Positions 1 through 11,494 are shown, counted from the stretch's first letter. The stretch is DNA of 11,525 bases from Cellulomonas sp. (GCA_027451305.1 DAIDJQ010000223.1:1-11525); one strand, 5' to 3'. Numbers and translations are program-made. The notes: generated by a model not told the origin, from the sequence alone.

Positions 1-1155
<1,155 letters not shown>

Positions 1156-1190
1156 GGACGGCGCACGGCACGAGGGCCGGTCGCGTCGTC

Positions 1191-1215
1191 GGGCCCCTCT
1201 GCGAGACTGGGGCCC
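1191..1215 (+). promoter_or_regulatory. Perfect GC hairpin abutting the start codon of the following MFS gene
   Basis: GGGCCCC (1191-1197) and GGGGCCC (1209-1215) form a perfect 7-bp stem. The 11-nt loop can pair further (TCT 1198-1200 with AGA 1204-1206). The 3' arm ends at the base before the ATG at 1216 and contains the only purine-rich stretch (GGGG) that could act as a ribosome-binding site. There is no T-tract. It could help end pgm transcripts, or it could hold translation of the transporter low. Only the inverted repeat itself is seen; both roles are inference. Confidence 0.45.
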
Positions 1216-2457
1216 ATGCCCTCCCCGTACCGCGACGTCCTGTCGCGCCCGGGGGCCCTCGCGTTCTCCGCCGCCGGGGCGGTCGCACGGCTGCCGATCT
1301 CGATGGTGGGTATCGGGATCGTGCTGGCGGTCAGTGCGCTGTACGGGTCGTACGCGCTGGCCGGCGGCGTGACGGCGACGTTCGTGGTGGCGCAGGCGGT
1401 GGCGGCACCGGTGCTCGGCGGACTGGTCGACCGGCTGGGCCAGAACCGGGTGATGCGCCCCGCCGCCCTGGTGACCGGGGCCGGACTCGTGGGTCTCGTC
1501 GCGGCGGCGGCGACCCGGGCGCCGTCCTGGTGGCTGTTCGCCGCGGCGGTGGTGGCCGGTGCCAGCATGGGCTCGTTCGGGTCGCTGGCCCGCGCCCGAT
1601 GGACCTGGGTGCTCGCCGCCGAGCCACGCGCCGTGCACACCGCCTACTCGCTGGAGTCGGCGGTGGACGAGCTGGTGTTCATCGTGGGACCGGTCGCCGC
1701 GACGGCGCTGGCCACGAGCGTGCGCGCCGAGGCCGGTCTGGTGGTGCCGGCGCTGGCCGTGGTGGGTGGCGGCCTCTGGTTCACCGCCCAGCGTCGCACC
1801 GAGCCGCCCGCCGTGCCGCACCCGGCAGGACGACGGAACCCCACCGTGCTGCGGCTGCCCGCGATGGCGGTGCTCGCCGTGGTGTTCGTCGCGATGGGCG
1901 GGATCTTCGGCGCCACCGAGGTGGCCACCGTGGCGTTCGCCGCCGAGCACGGGCACCGCGGCGCCGCCGGGCTGGTGCTCGCCTGCTTCGCCACCGGGTC
2001 GCTGGCCTCGGGGCTGCTGTACGGCGCACGGGCGTGGGCGGCGCCGCTGCACCGCCGGTTCGCGGTGGCCGTCGCGGCGCTCGCCGTCGGCGTGTGCGTG
2101 TTCGCCCTGGTGGACGGCCTGGTGGCGCTCGCCGCGGTGATGTTCGCCGTCGGGTTCACCATCTCCCCGTCGGTGATCTCCGGCAACGGGCTGGTGCAGG
2201 CGCACGTGCCGCCGCAGCAGCTGACCGAGGGGCTGACCTGGGTGGGCACCGCGCTGAACGTGGGCACGTCGATCGCAGCGTCCGTGGCCGGTGCGCAGGT
2301 GGACGCCCGCGGCGCGCGGGGCGCCTACCTGGTGGTGATCGTGTCCGGGGCGGCGGCGCTGGTCGCGACGGTGGCGGCGCTGCCGGTGCTGCGCGCGCGT
2401 GCTGCGGCCGGGGCCGGCGCCGGGGCCGGTGCCTCGCCCGAGGTCATGGCGGGCTGA
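1216..2457 (+). CDS. MFS transporter, substrate unknown
   Basis: This is a 413-residue integral membrane protein of the major facilitator superfamily. It is strongly hydrophobic throughout, consistent with about 12 membrane helices. A motif A-like loop between helices 2 and 3 (G-G-L-V-D-R-L-G-Q-N-R, about residues 68-78) is the main signature. A short basic and proline-containing stretch near residues 196-210 probably forms the central cytoplasmic loop. The C-terminus is a low-complexity Ala-Gly run (about 398-408) encoded by tandem GC hexamers. The ATG at 1216 is used because the conserved hydrophobic part begins shortly after it; the upstream ribosome-binding site is poor (GGGG, 3 nt away) and lies inside a hairpin. 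It follows pgm by 60 bp and may be read from it. The next gene converges on it. The sequence does not show the substrate; drug or sugar efflux is typical of similar actinobacterial proteins, but that is only a guess. Confidence 0.85.
   Translation: MPSPYRDVLSRPGALAFSAAGAVARLPISMVGIGIVLAVSALYGSYALAGGVTATFVVAQAVAAPVLGGLVDRLGQNRVMRPAALVTGAGLVGLVAAAATRAPSWWLFAAAVVAGASMGSFGSLARARWTWVLAAEPRAVHTAYSLESAVDELVFIVGPVAATALATSVRAEAGLVVPALAVVGGGLWFTAQRRTEPPAVPHPAGRRNPTVLRLPAMAVLAVVFVAMGGIFGATEVATVAFAAEHGHRGAAGLVLACFATGSLASGLLYGARAWAAPLHRRFAVAVAALAVGVCVFALVDGLVALAAVMFAVGFTISPSVISGNGLVQAHVPPQQLTEGLTWVGTALNVGTSIAASVAGAQVDARGARGAYLVVIVSGAAALVATVAALPVLRARAAAGAGAGAGASPEVMAG
2407..2433 (+). repeat. Tandem GC hexamer repeat (GCCGGN), about 4.5 copies, in coding sequence
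   Basis: The units GCCGGG, GCCGGC, GCCGGG, GCCGGT and a final GCC follow without interruption. They encode an alternating Ala-Gly stretch near the C-terminus of the MFS transporter. The repeat unit is a multiple of three, so gain or loss of units would change tail length without a frameshift. Confidence 0.7.
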
Positions 2458-2468
2458 CCAGGCGGACG

Positions 2469-2502
2469 GGTCGTCGCCCTCCCGCGACCGCGCGCCCCGG
2501 TC
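2469..2502. terminator. Possible bidirectional terminator or competing hairpins in a convergent gap
   Basis: The 46-bp gap between two convergent transporter genes holds GGTCG (2469-2473), CGACCG (2485-2490) and CGGTC (2498-2502). The middle element can pair with either flank, giving two mutually exclusive 5-bp stems. There is no T-tract on either strand. A terminator is expected between convergent genes, but these stems are short and the call is weak. Confidence 0.25.
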
Positions 2503-2503
2503 C

Positions 2504-3787
2504 TCACGGCTGCGGGTCGTGCGCGTCGTACCGCCAGAACCGCGGCTGCGCGACGACGAGCAGCCACAGCACCACCAGGCACGCCGCGCCACCGACCACC
2601 GCGGCCCAGCCCTCCCCGATCCGCGACGACACCGCACCGAGGCCGAGCTCGCCCAGCCGCGGACCGCCCGAGACCACCACGGTGAACACGCCCTGCAGGC
2701 GCCCTCGCATGTCGTCCGGCGTGGCGGTCTGCAGGATCGTCTGCCGGAACACCGCGCTGGTGTTGTCCGCCGCACCGGCGAACGCCAACGCCACCAGCAC
2801 CGCGACCAGCCCGCCCCGGACCACCTGCGTCGGCGTGCTCCGCCCGACGTGCACCAGCACCGCCCCGAGCACCACGATCGACGCGCCCCACGCGGTGATG
2901 GACCAGACGATGGTGCGGCCCTGCCACCGCACCCGCGCCAGGCCGCCGGACAGCAGCCCGGACAGCACGGCGCCCACCGCGACGGCGGCGGTCAGCGCGC
3001 CCGTCGTCGTCGCACCCCCGCCCAGGTACACCACGCCGATCGCCGGGAACAGCACGCGCGGGGAGGAGAAGACCATGGCCGCGAGGTCCACCAGGAACGT
3101 CATGCGGACGTTCGGCTGCGTGCCGAGGTACCGCAGGCCGTCGAGCACCGAGCCGAGGCCCGCCCGGGACCGGCCACCCGCAGCCCGCTCCGGCGGGACG
3201 GGCGGCAGCCGGTACAGCGCCGCCAGGGCGAAGGTGAACAGCAGCGCATCGGTCCCGTAGGCGAGGCCGTACCCGCCGAGGGCCACCATGCCGGCACCGA
3301 GCAGCGGTCCGACCGTGAGGGCGATGTTCCAGCCGAGGGTCTGCCAGGCGTTCGCGGCCGGCATCTGCCGGGGGTCCAGCAGCCGGGGGATGATCGCGCC
3401 GCGTGCCGGCGCGTTGACCGCTCCGGCCCCCGACTCCAGCGCGACCAGCGCGTCGAGCACGCCGACCGACGTGCTGTGCACGATCGCCTGGGCCACCAGC
3501 CCCAGCACCGCCACCCAGGCGACCGACGAGGCGACCAGGGCGACCGTGCGGCGGTCGGCGTGGTCCGCGATCGAGCCCCCGTACAGGCCGAGCACCACCA
3601 GCGGCACCAGGGCGAACAGCCCCAGCACCCCGACGGCGAAGGTCGACCGGGTCAGGTGGTACACCTGCAGCCCGACGGCCACCACGGTGAGCTGCCCGCC
3701 GAGGTTGGACACCGACAGGCCGAGCCACAGCCGCCGGTACGCCGGGCTGACGCGCAGCGGTGTGGCGTCGAGCAGCAGGCGGGGCAC
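2504..3787 (-). CDS. MFS transporter, EntS-like efflux type
   Basis: This is a 427-residue membrane transporter of the major facilitator superfamily. It opens with a short amphipathic stretch (L-R-V-S-P-A-Y-R-R-L-W) followed at once by helix 1, as in the EntS-like and macrolide-efflux-like group. Motif A between helices 2 and 3 is clear (L-Y-G-G-S-I-A-D-H-A-D-R-R, about residues 68-80). A conserved P-A-R-G-A-I-I-P-R-L loop lies at about 127-136, and a T-P-D-D-M-R-G-R-L-Q-G loop lies in the C-terminal half. The GTG at 3787 was chosen because upstream in-frame sequence would run into uxaC and lacks family similarity. No ribosome-binding site is correctly spaced, but TACCAT, a good actinobacterial -10, ends 6 nt before the GTG, so a leaderless transcript is possible. 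It lies 70 bp downstream of uxaC on the same strand but is probably not part of uronate catabolism. Export of a siderophore or drug is possible; the substrate cannot be read from the sequence. Confidence 0.85.
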   Translation of the reverse strand: MPRLLLDATPLRVSPAYRRLWLGLSVSNLGGQLTVVAVGLQVYHLTRSTFAVGVLGLFALVPLVVLGLYGGSIADHADRRTVALVASSVAWVAVLGLVAQAIVHSTSVGVLDALVALESGAGAVNAPARGAIIPRLLDPRQMPAANAWQTLGWNIALTVGPLLGAGMVALGGYGLAYGTDALLFTFALAALYRLPPVPPERAAGGRSRAGLGSVLDGLRYLGTQPNVRMTFLVDLAAMVFSSPRVLFPAIGVVYLGGGATTTGALTAAVAVGAVLSGLLSGGLARVRWQGRTIVWSITAWGASIVVLGAVLVHVGRSTPTQVVRGGLVAVLVALAFAGAADNTSAVFRQTILQTATPDDMRGRLQGVFTVVVSGGPRLGELGLGAVSSRIGEGWAAVVGGAACLVVLWLLVVAQPRFWRYDAHDPQP

Positions 3788-3799
3788 CCGCAGATGGTA
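3788..3799 (-). promoter_or_regulatory. Possible -10 element for a leaderless MFS transporter transcript
   Basis: TACCAT (3799 to 3794 on the - strand) fits the TANNNT form and ends 6 nt before the GTG start, which would place transcription initiation on or next to the start codon. No convincing -35 box is seen. A small stem (GTAGG 3797-3801 with CCTAC 3807-3811) overlaps it. This is weak evidence, offered because the gene otherwise has no usable ribosome-binding site. Confidence 0.3.
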
Positions 3800-3857
3800 G
3801 GCAGCCCCTACGACCGTGCAGGTCAGCGCCTCGGGGGCGACGCGCGGACGACGACGG

Positions 3858-5336
3858 TCAGAGGCCGAAGACCTCACGGGGGCGGCCCTGCACCAGGTCG
3901 ACGATCGCGTCGGCGGCCTCGTCGTCGTCCAGGCGGTGCTCCGCCACCAGGCCGGCGAGGAAGCCGGCGTCGAGGCGGCGGGACATGTCGTGCCGTGCAG
4001 GGATCGAGCAGAACGCCCGGGTGTCGTCGACGAACCCACTGGTGCGGCTCAGGCCGGCGATCTCGGTGACGGTCTCGCGCCACCGCCGGATCGAGCCCGG
4101 CGCGTCGAGGAACCACCACGGCGCCCCGACGTACACCGACGGGTAGAAGCCGGCCAGCGGCGCCAGCTCGCGGGAGAGCACGCTCTCGTCGAGCGTGAAC
4201 AGCACCAGCCGGAAGCCGGGGTGCGTGCCGAACCGCTCGAGCAGGGGTCGCAACGGGTCGGTGAACGAGGCGGCCAACGGGATGTCGTGGCCGGTGTCCG
4301 GTCCGAACCGGTCGGAGGTGGGGCGGTGGTGGTTGCGCCGCACGGCCGGGTGCAGCGTCATGGTCAGCCCGTCCTCGGTGGACATCCGGGCCATCTCCAG
4401 GAGCATGTGCCGGCGCAGCGCAGCCGCCTCCTCCGGCGTGATCCGGCCGGCGAGCCCCGCGGCGTAGAGCCGGTCGACGGTCGACGCGTCCAGCGGCTGC
4501 GTGCCCGCGTCCTCGTGGCTGTGGTCGGCCGAGACGGCGCCGTGGGCCCGGAAGTACGTGCGGCGGTCCTCCATCGCGGAGACCCACCCGCCGTAGGTGC
4601 CGGTGTCGGTGCCCGCCACCTCGCCGAGCCGCATCACGGCGTCGGCCCAGCCGGGCGTGGCGGCCTCGAGGTACCGGTCCGGCCGGAACGTCGGCAGCAC
4701 CCGGCCGCGGAACGACGGGTCGGCCGCGAGCGCAGCGTGCGCCGACAGGTCGTCCACCGGGTCGTCGGTGGTCGCCAGGACCTCGATGCCGAACCGGTCG
4801 AACAGGGCCCGCGGCCGCAGCTCGGGCCGGCGCAGCTGCTCGGCGATCCGGTCGAAGAGCGCGTCCGCCGTCGCGGCCGACGGTCGCAGCTCGGCTCCGA
4901 ACACCTCGACCAGGGTCGACTCCAGCCAGTACCGCACCGGCGTCCCGCGGAACACGGGCCAGTGCTCGCACACCAGCCGCCACGCCGCCCGGGCCGCCGG
5001 CTCCGGCAGCGGCCCGGCTCCGACGCCGAGCGCGTCCAGCGGCACTCCGGCGGCGTGCAGCAGGCGCGTGACGTAGTGGTCCGGCGAGATCAGCAGCGAC
5101 GTGGGATCGGCGAACGGCCGGTCCGCCAGCAGCAGGTCGGCCGGCACGTGCCCGTGCGGGGACAGGATCGGCAGGTCGCGGACCAGGCCGTACAGCTGGC
5201 GGGCCAGCGCCCGCACGCCGGGGTCGGCCGGCAGCAGCCGGTCGGGGTGCACCGTGGTGCGTCGGGCGGGGCCCGCCCCGGGCCGCGGTGCGGCCTCGGG
5301 ACGGGCGCCCGTCGACGTCTCGTCGAGCTGGGTCAT
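3858..5336 (-). CDS. uxaC: Uronate (glucuronate) isomerase
   Basis: This cytoplasmic enzyme of the amidohydrolase superfamily converts D-glucuronate to D-fructuronate (and can convert galacturonate to tagaturonate). The protein has 492 residues, slightly longer than the roughly 470 of E. coli UxaC because of a variable proline/alanine-rich leader of about 25 residues. The N-terminal metal-binding His-x-His is present in S-P-H-G-H-V (His61, His63). Other family landmarks are L-A-T-T-D-D-P (187-193), the R-V-L-P-T-F-R-P-D-R segment (212-221) and F-V-D-D-T-R near the C-terminus (435-440); I align its Asp438/Arg440 with the conserved Asp-x-Arg of E. coli UxaC from memory. The ATG at 5336 overlaps the uidB stop by one base (TGATG), and GAGGG (5347-5343) lies 6 nt upstream, so translation is probably coupled. 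As the last gene of uidA-uidB-uxaC, it takes the glucuronate released by UidA. Confidence 0.93.
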   Translation of the reverse strand: MTQLDETSTGARPEAAPRPGAGPARRTTVHPDRLLPADPGVRALARQLYGLVRDLPILSPHGHVPADLLLADRPFADPTSLLISPDHYVTRLLHAAGVPLDALGVGAGPLPEPAARAAWRLVCEHWPVFRGTPVRYWLESTLVEVFGAELRPSAATADALFDRIAEQLRRPELRPRALFDRFGIEVLATTDDPVDDLSAHAALAADPSFRGRVLPTFRPDRYLEAATPGWADAVMRLGEVAGTDTGTYGGWVSAMEDRRTYFRAHGAVSADHSHEDAGTQPLDASTVDRLYAAGLAGRITPEEAAALRRHMLLEMARMSTEDGLTMTLHPAVRRNHHRPTSDRFGPDTGHDIPLAASFTDPLRPLLERFGTHPGFRLVLFTLDESVLSRELAPLAGFYPSVYVGAPWWFLDAPGSIRRWRETVTEIAGLSRTSGFVDDTRAFCSIPARHDMSRRLDAGFLAGLVAEHRLDDDEAADAIVDLVQGRPREVFGL

Positions 5337-5347
5337 CACGCACCCTC
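5334..5347 (-). promoter_or_regulatory. uidB/uxaC stop-start overlap (TGATG) with ribosome-binding site
   Basis: The uidB TGA (5338-5336) shares its last base with the uxaC ATG (5336-5334). A GAGGG sequence within the end of uidB (5347-5343) is spaced 6 nt from the ATG. This arrangement fixes the uxaC start and suggests translational coupling of the two genes on one mRNA. Confidence 0.75.
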
Positions 5348-6772
5348 GATGACGACCGCGGCCGCCTCGCGGGCCAGCCGACGCTCGGCCACCTCGGACA
5401 CCATCCGCGCGTGGATCTTCTCGGTGAGCGGGTAGAACACCATCACCACCACCCCGACGGCGATGAAGGCCGCGGGCACGAACCCGGCCAGGTGCCGCAC
5501 GCCGTCGATCGTGGCCGGTGCCTGGTGGTGCGCCTTGGCGACGTACCCGGCCAGCCCCAGCCCGTAGGCCGCCGCCGCACCGCCGACCGCCTGGCCGACC
5601 TTGCGGGTGAAGGAGAACGCGGCGTAGGTGATGCCCTCGGTGCGCACCCCGTTGCGCCACTCGCCGTACTCCACCGTGTCCGCCTCGAGGGCGAACATCA
5701 GGGTGTTGACCGCGGCCATGCCCACGCCGTACAGCGCGAAGAACGCGATGGCCACGCCCGGCGCCGACGGCGGGGTCAGGGCGATGCCGATGCCGGCCAC
5801 CACCGACAGGACGCCGGCGAGGACGTACGACCACTTCTTGCCCAGCGTCCGGGCCAGGCGCGGCACCACGGGTGCGACCACGACCATCAGACCGGTGCTG
5901 ACGAGGGTGAGGATGATGAAGTAGTTCGCGTCGCCCAGCACGTCGCGGGCGTAGTAGGCCTGCAGCGTCTGCAGCGTGAACATGCCGGTGAGGAACGCCA
6001 GGGCCGACAGGCACAGCATGAGCAGCGGACGGTTGCCCTTGAGGGAGCCCAGGCTCTGCTTGAGGCTGACGTGAGCGACGTCGCGGACCACGTTCTCCCG
6101 CGCGGTGCGGAACACGAGCAGGTAGAGCCCGAACCCGAGGACGACGAACAGCCCGGTGGTCAGCGTGAGCGACTGCTGCAGGTTGGCCGCGTGCTTGATC
6201 TGCGGCGCGACGACGAACGACAGCATGATGATCGTCAGCGCCGTGCCGGCCATCCGGAAGCTCGCGAGCTTGGCACGCTCGTTCGGCACCTGGGTCATCG
6301 CCGAGGCGAGGGAGCCGTAGGGGATGTTGACCAGCGAGTACGCCAGGCCGAGGGCCGCGTACGTGATGTAGGCGTAGATCAGGCGACCGGTGCCGCCGAG
6401 CCCGCCGGGGACGGTGAAGGTGGCCATCGACAGCAGCAGCAGGGGCAGCGAGCCGAACAGGATGAACGGCCGGAACTTGCCCCACCGGGTCATGGTGCGG
6501 TCGATCTGCCGGCCGGCGAACACGTCCGCGAACGCGTCCCAGACGCGCACGACGAGGAACAGCGTGCCCGCCGCCGCGGCCGAGATGCCGACGACGTCCG
6601 TGTAGTAGAGCAGCAGGAACATCGACGTCATCGAGAACGCGAGGTTGTTGGCGGCGTCGCCCACGCCGTAGCCGGCGAGCTGGGACAGGCGCAGGCGTGC
6701 GGTGCCGCGCGGGGCGGACCCGGGTGATGAGGTGCTGCCGGTGGTGGCCGGAGCAGCGACGGTGCTGGTCAT
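5336..6772 (-). CDS. uidB: Glucuronide:cation symporter, GPH family
   Basis: This is a 478-residue inner-membrane transporter of the glycoside-pentoside-hexuronide (GPH) family, expected to import beta-glucuronides with H+ or Na+. Similarity to E. coli GusB/UidB is visible nearly end to end: Y-G-V-G-D-A-A-N-N in helix 1 (35-43), Y-Y-T-D-V-V-G-I (56-63), and the GPH signature from R-V-W-D-A-F-A-D (76-83) through T-R-W-G-K-F-R-P-F (95-103). Further matches are N-I-P-Y-G-S-L-A in the middle, L-E-A-D-T-V-E-Y-G-E before the late helices, F-S-F-T-R-K-V-G-Q-A, and F-Y-P-L-T-E-K at the end. The N-terminus has an extra Ala/Thr/Ser-rich tail of about 25 residues. The ATG at 6772 is supported by AGGAG (6782-6778) 5 nt upstream; an in-frame ATG at 6820 has no such site. 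It lies 170 bp after uidA and overlaps uxaC by one base. The uidA neighbour supports glucuronides over other GPH substrates. Confidence 0.92.
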   Translation of the reverse strand: MTSTVAAPATTGSTSSPGSAPRGTARLRLSQLAGYGVGDAANNLAFSMTSMFLLLYYTDVVGISAAAAGTLFLVVRVWDAFADVFAGRQIDRTMTRWGKFRPFILFGSLPLLLLSMATFTVPGGLGGTGRLIYAYITYAALGLAYSLVNIPYGSLASAMTQVPNERAKLASFRMAGTALTIIMLSFVVAPQIKHAANLQQSLTLTTGLFVVLGFGLYLLVFRTARENVVRDVAHVSLKQSLGSLKGNRPLLMLCLSALAFLTGMFTLQTLQAYYARDVLGDANYFIILTLVSTGLMVVVAPVVPRLARTLGKKWSYVLAGVLSVVAGIGIALTPPSAPGVAIAFFALYGVGMAAVNTLMFALEADTVEYGEWRNGVRTEGITYAAFSFTRKVGQAVGGAAAAYGLGLAGYVAKAHHQAPATIDGVRHLAGFVPAAFIAVGVVVMVFYPLTEKIHARMVSEVAERRLAREAAAVVIEGA

Positions 6773-6908
6773 GGCTTCTCCTGGTTCGGTGCCGCGATGG
6801 TGCGGGCACGGTTCTGGCATGGGTGGGGTGACCGGCGGCGGCCGCTGCGTGCGGCACGGCGTCGGGTGGTGAGGTGTGCGGTCGTGCGGAGCGGGAGCTC
6901 GCGGGGGT

Positions 6909-6942
6909 CCGGGGTCGCCGGCCCGTCCGCGGCCGACCCGGG
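6909..6942 (-). other. GC hairpin directly after the uidA stop codon
   Basis: GGGTCG (6912-6917) pairs with CGACCC (6934-6939). After a one-base bulge, CCG (6918-6920) pairs with CGG (6930-6932), leaving a 9-nt loop. CC (6909-6910) and GG (6941-6942) could extend the foot across one mismatch. The element begins at the base following the uidA TGA. There is no T-tract, so partial termination or protection of the uidA mRNA 3' end are both possible. The rest of the 170-bp uidA-uidB gap shows only the uidB ribosome-binding site; I see no convincing second promoter or small gene there. Confidence 0.35.
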
Positions 6943-9937
<2,995 letters not shown>

Positions 9938-9953
9938 TGGCAACCGATTGCCA
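9938..9953. promoter_or_regulatory. LacI-family operator upstream of uxuB
   Basis: TGGCAACCGATTGCCA has perfect TGGCAA/TTGCCA arms and a central CG. It starts at the base after the regulator's TGA stop codon (9935-9937) and matches the divergent-gap site at 15 of 16 positions when that site is read toward uidA. It should put uxuB under the same regulator. Bound protein could also block polymerase running on from the regulator gene; that is inference. Confidence 0.8.
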
Positions 9954-9977
9954 CCGCGGGGTCCGGCGCGGCTGAAT
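9948..9977 (+). promoter_or_regulatory. Candidate uxuB promoter overlapping the operator
   Basis: TTGCCA (9948-9953) is followed after 18 bp by CTGAAT (9972-9977), a weak -10 keeping only the final AAT of the consensus. Initiation near 9984 would give a leader of about 38 nt. The design mirrors the candidate uidA promoter: same -35, same spacing, -10 ending AAT. Confidence 0.35.
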
Positions 9978-9984
9978 CGTGCCT

Positions 9985-10001
9985 GCGGTCGCCGTGACCG
10001 C
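9985..10001 (+). other. Small hairpin in the uxuB leader
   Basis: GCGGTC (9985-9990) and GACCGC (9996-10001) form a perfect 6-bp stem with a 5-nt loop. It lies 9 nt before the AGGAG ribosome-binding site of uxuB, at the start of the predicted leader. No T-tract follows. It could be a weak terminator for the regulator transcript or a 5' mRNA-stabilising stem. Confidence 0.3.
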
Positions 10002-10021
10002 CATCGACCGAGGAGACCGCC

Positions 10022-11431
10022 GTGGACGTGCAGCCCACCTGGCGCCGTGACCAGCCGGCGCCGACCGTGCGCGTGGTCCACCTGGGGCTGGGCGCCTTCG
10101 CCCGGGCCCACCTGATCCGGTACACCGACCGCGCCAACGCCCTGGTCGACCCGGAGGAGCGCTGGGGAGTGGCCGCCTTCACGGGCCGGTCCGCCCGCGC
10201 CGCGCAGCTGCTGGCCGGCCAGGACGGCCGGTACACGCTGATCGAGCGGTCCGCCGGCGGCGACCGTGCCGCGACGGTGGACGCCCTGGTCAGCGTGCAC
10301 GACGGCGCCGACCGCAGCACCTGGCGAGCCCTCCTGGCGCGGCCCGAGGTGGGCGTCGTGACCCTCACGGTCACCGAGGCCGGCTACCGCCGCGACGCCG
10401 AGGGCCACCTGGACGTGGCCGACCCGCAGGTCGCCGCCGACGTCCAGCAGCTGCGGCCGCGCGGCACCGAGCACGACGCGTGCGGCGCGGTGCGCACCGC
10501 ACCCGGACGTCTGGTCGACGGCCTGGCGGCCCGTCGCCTCGCGGGTGCCGGCTCGGTGGCGGTGATCGCCCTGGACAACCTCCCGCACAACGGGGAGGTG
10601 CTGGCCGGTGTGGTGCGCGAGCTGGCCGCGCTGGTGGACCCCGCGCTGGCCGAGTGGATCCCGCAGCACGTCGCGTTCGTCTCGACCATGGTGGACCGGA
10701 TCACCCCGGCGACCACCGAGGCCGACCGGGCCGTCGCCCGGGCCCTCACCGGCCGGGACGACGCCGCCCCCGTGGTCACCGAGCCGTTCAGCGAGTGGGT
10801 GCTGCAGGGCCGGTTCCCCGCCGGCCGGCCCGGCTGGGACGCCGTCGGCGCGCGGTTCGTGGACGACCTCGAACCGGTCGAGCGGCGCAAGCTCTGGCTG
10901 CTCAACGCCGGGCACAGCCTGCTCGCCTACGAGGGGCTCCCCCGCGGCCGCGCCACCGTCGCCGAGGCGTTCGCCGACCCGGTGCTGCGCGACCGGCTGG
11001 AGGCGCTGTGGGTCGAGGCCCGGGCGGTGCTGCCGCTGCCGGCGGCCGAGGTCGACGCAGCGCTCGAGGCGCTGCGCACCCGCTTCGCCAACGCGCGCAT
11101 CGAGCACCGCCTCGCGCAGATCGCCCGGGACGGCTCACAGAAGCTCCCGGTGCGCGTGCTCAGCGTCGCGCGAGCGCGCCGGGAGGCCGGCCTGCCGGTG
11201 GGTACGGCGGGTGCCGGCGTGGTCGCCGCCTGGGCGCGGCACCTGCTCGCGCACGACGTGCGCACCGACGACCCCGCCGCGGTGCCGCTGGCAGCCCGCC
11301 TGCACGGACGGGAGCCCGACGAGCTGGCGCACCTGGTGCTGACCGACCTCGCCCCGGACCTCGTCGACCTGCCCGAGCTGGTCGCGGCCGTCACCGCGTC
11401 CCTCGCCCGCCGAGCGGCTGCGGCCGCCTGA
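10022..11431 (+). CDS. uxuB: Fructuronate reductase (D-mannonate oxidoreductase), mannitol dehydrogenase family
   Basis: This enzyme reduces D-fructuronate to D-mannonate with NADH in the cytoplasm. The 469-residue protein has the two domains of the polyol-specific long-chain dehydrogenase family. The N-terminal Rossmann fold opens with V-V-H-L-G-L-G-A-F (18-26). The catalytic set can be placed by a constant offset of 5 from Pseudomonas mannitol dehydrogenase (recalled): Asn186 in D-N-L-P-H-N, then Lys290, Asn295 and His298 in K-L-W-L-L-N-A-G-H. S-Q-K-L-P-V-R (372-378) in the helical C-terminal domain is also characteristic. One oddity is A-R-A-H-L after the glycine loop, where many relatives have H-R-A-H-Q. 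The GTG at 10022 has AGGAG (10011-10015) 6 nt upstream; a second GTG at 10028 is less well spaced. Sequence alone would allow mannitol, tagaturonate or arabinitol dehydrogenase; the uidA/uxaC neighbours and shared operator make fructuronate the best substrate. Confidence 0.87.
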   Translation: MDVQPTWRRDQPAPTVRVVHLGLGAFARAHLIRYTDRANALVDPEERWGVAAFTGRSARAAQLLAGQDGRYTLIERSAGGDRAATVDALVSVHDGADRSTWRALLARPEVGVVTLTVTEAGYRRDAEGHLDVADPQVAADVQQLRPRGTEHDACGAVRTAPGRLVDGLAARRLAGAGSVAVIALDNLPHNGEVLAGVVRELAALVDPALAEWIPQHVAFVSTMVDRITPATTEADRAVARALTGRDDAAPVVTEPFSEWVLQGRFPAGRPGWDAVGARFVDDLEPVERRKLWLLNAGHSLLAYEGLPRGRATVAEAFADPVLRDRLEALWVEARAVLPLPAAEVDAALEALRTRFANARIEHRLAQIARDGSQKLPVRVLSVARARREAGLPVGTAGAGVVAAWARHLLAHDVRTDDPAAVPLAARLHGREPDELAHLVLTDLAPDLVDLPELVAAVTASLARRAAAAA

Positions 11432-11473
11432 CCCGCACGCCCGGTCCTGGACCTCCCCGAACAGACCCCCCAC

Positions 11474-11494
11474 CCGGCCGGCACCTCCGGCCGG
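11474..11494 (+). other. Perfect 8-bp GC hairpin between uxuB and the next gene
   Basis: CCGGCCGG (11474-11481) and CCGGCCGG (11487-11494) form a perfect 8-bp stem closed by the loop CACCT. It ends 8 nt before the AGGAG site of the next gene and has no T-tract. In an 82-bp intra-operon gap it could set the relative amounts of the two gene products by partial termination or by acting as an mRNA-processing boundary. The stem is seen; the role is inferred. Confidence 0.5.

Noticed and set aside
6026..6042. A TTGCC half-site inside uidB as a further operator
   Set aside because: There is no matching TGGCAA arm at the right distance, and an isolated 5-base match is expected by chance in this GC-rich sequence.
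6818..6820. An upstream in-frame ATG for uidB
   Set aside because: It has no ribosome-binding site, while the ATG at 6772 has AGGAG at 5 nt and sits at the usual distance before helix 1.
3858..6857. A 999-codon - strand frame that could be read as one uxaC fusion protein
   Set aside because: Its first half is the wrong frame of uidB. The uxaC protein starts at 5336 with its own ribosome-binding site, and the uidB frame is complete.
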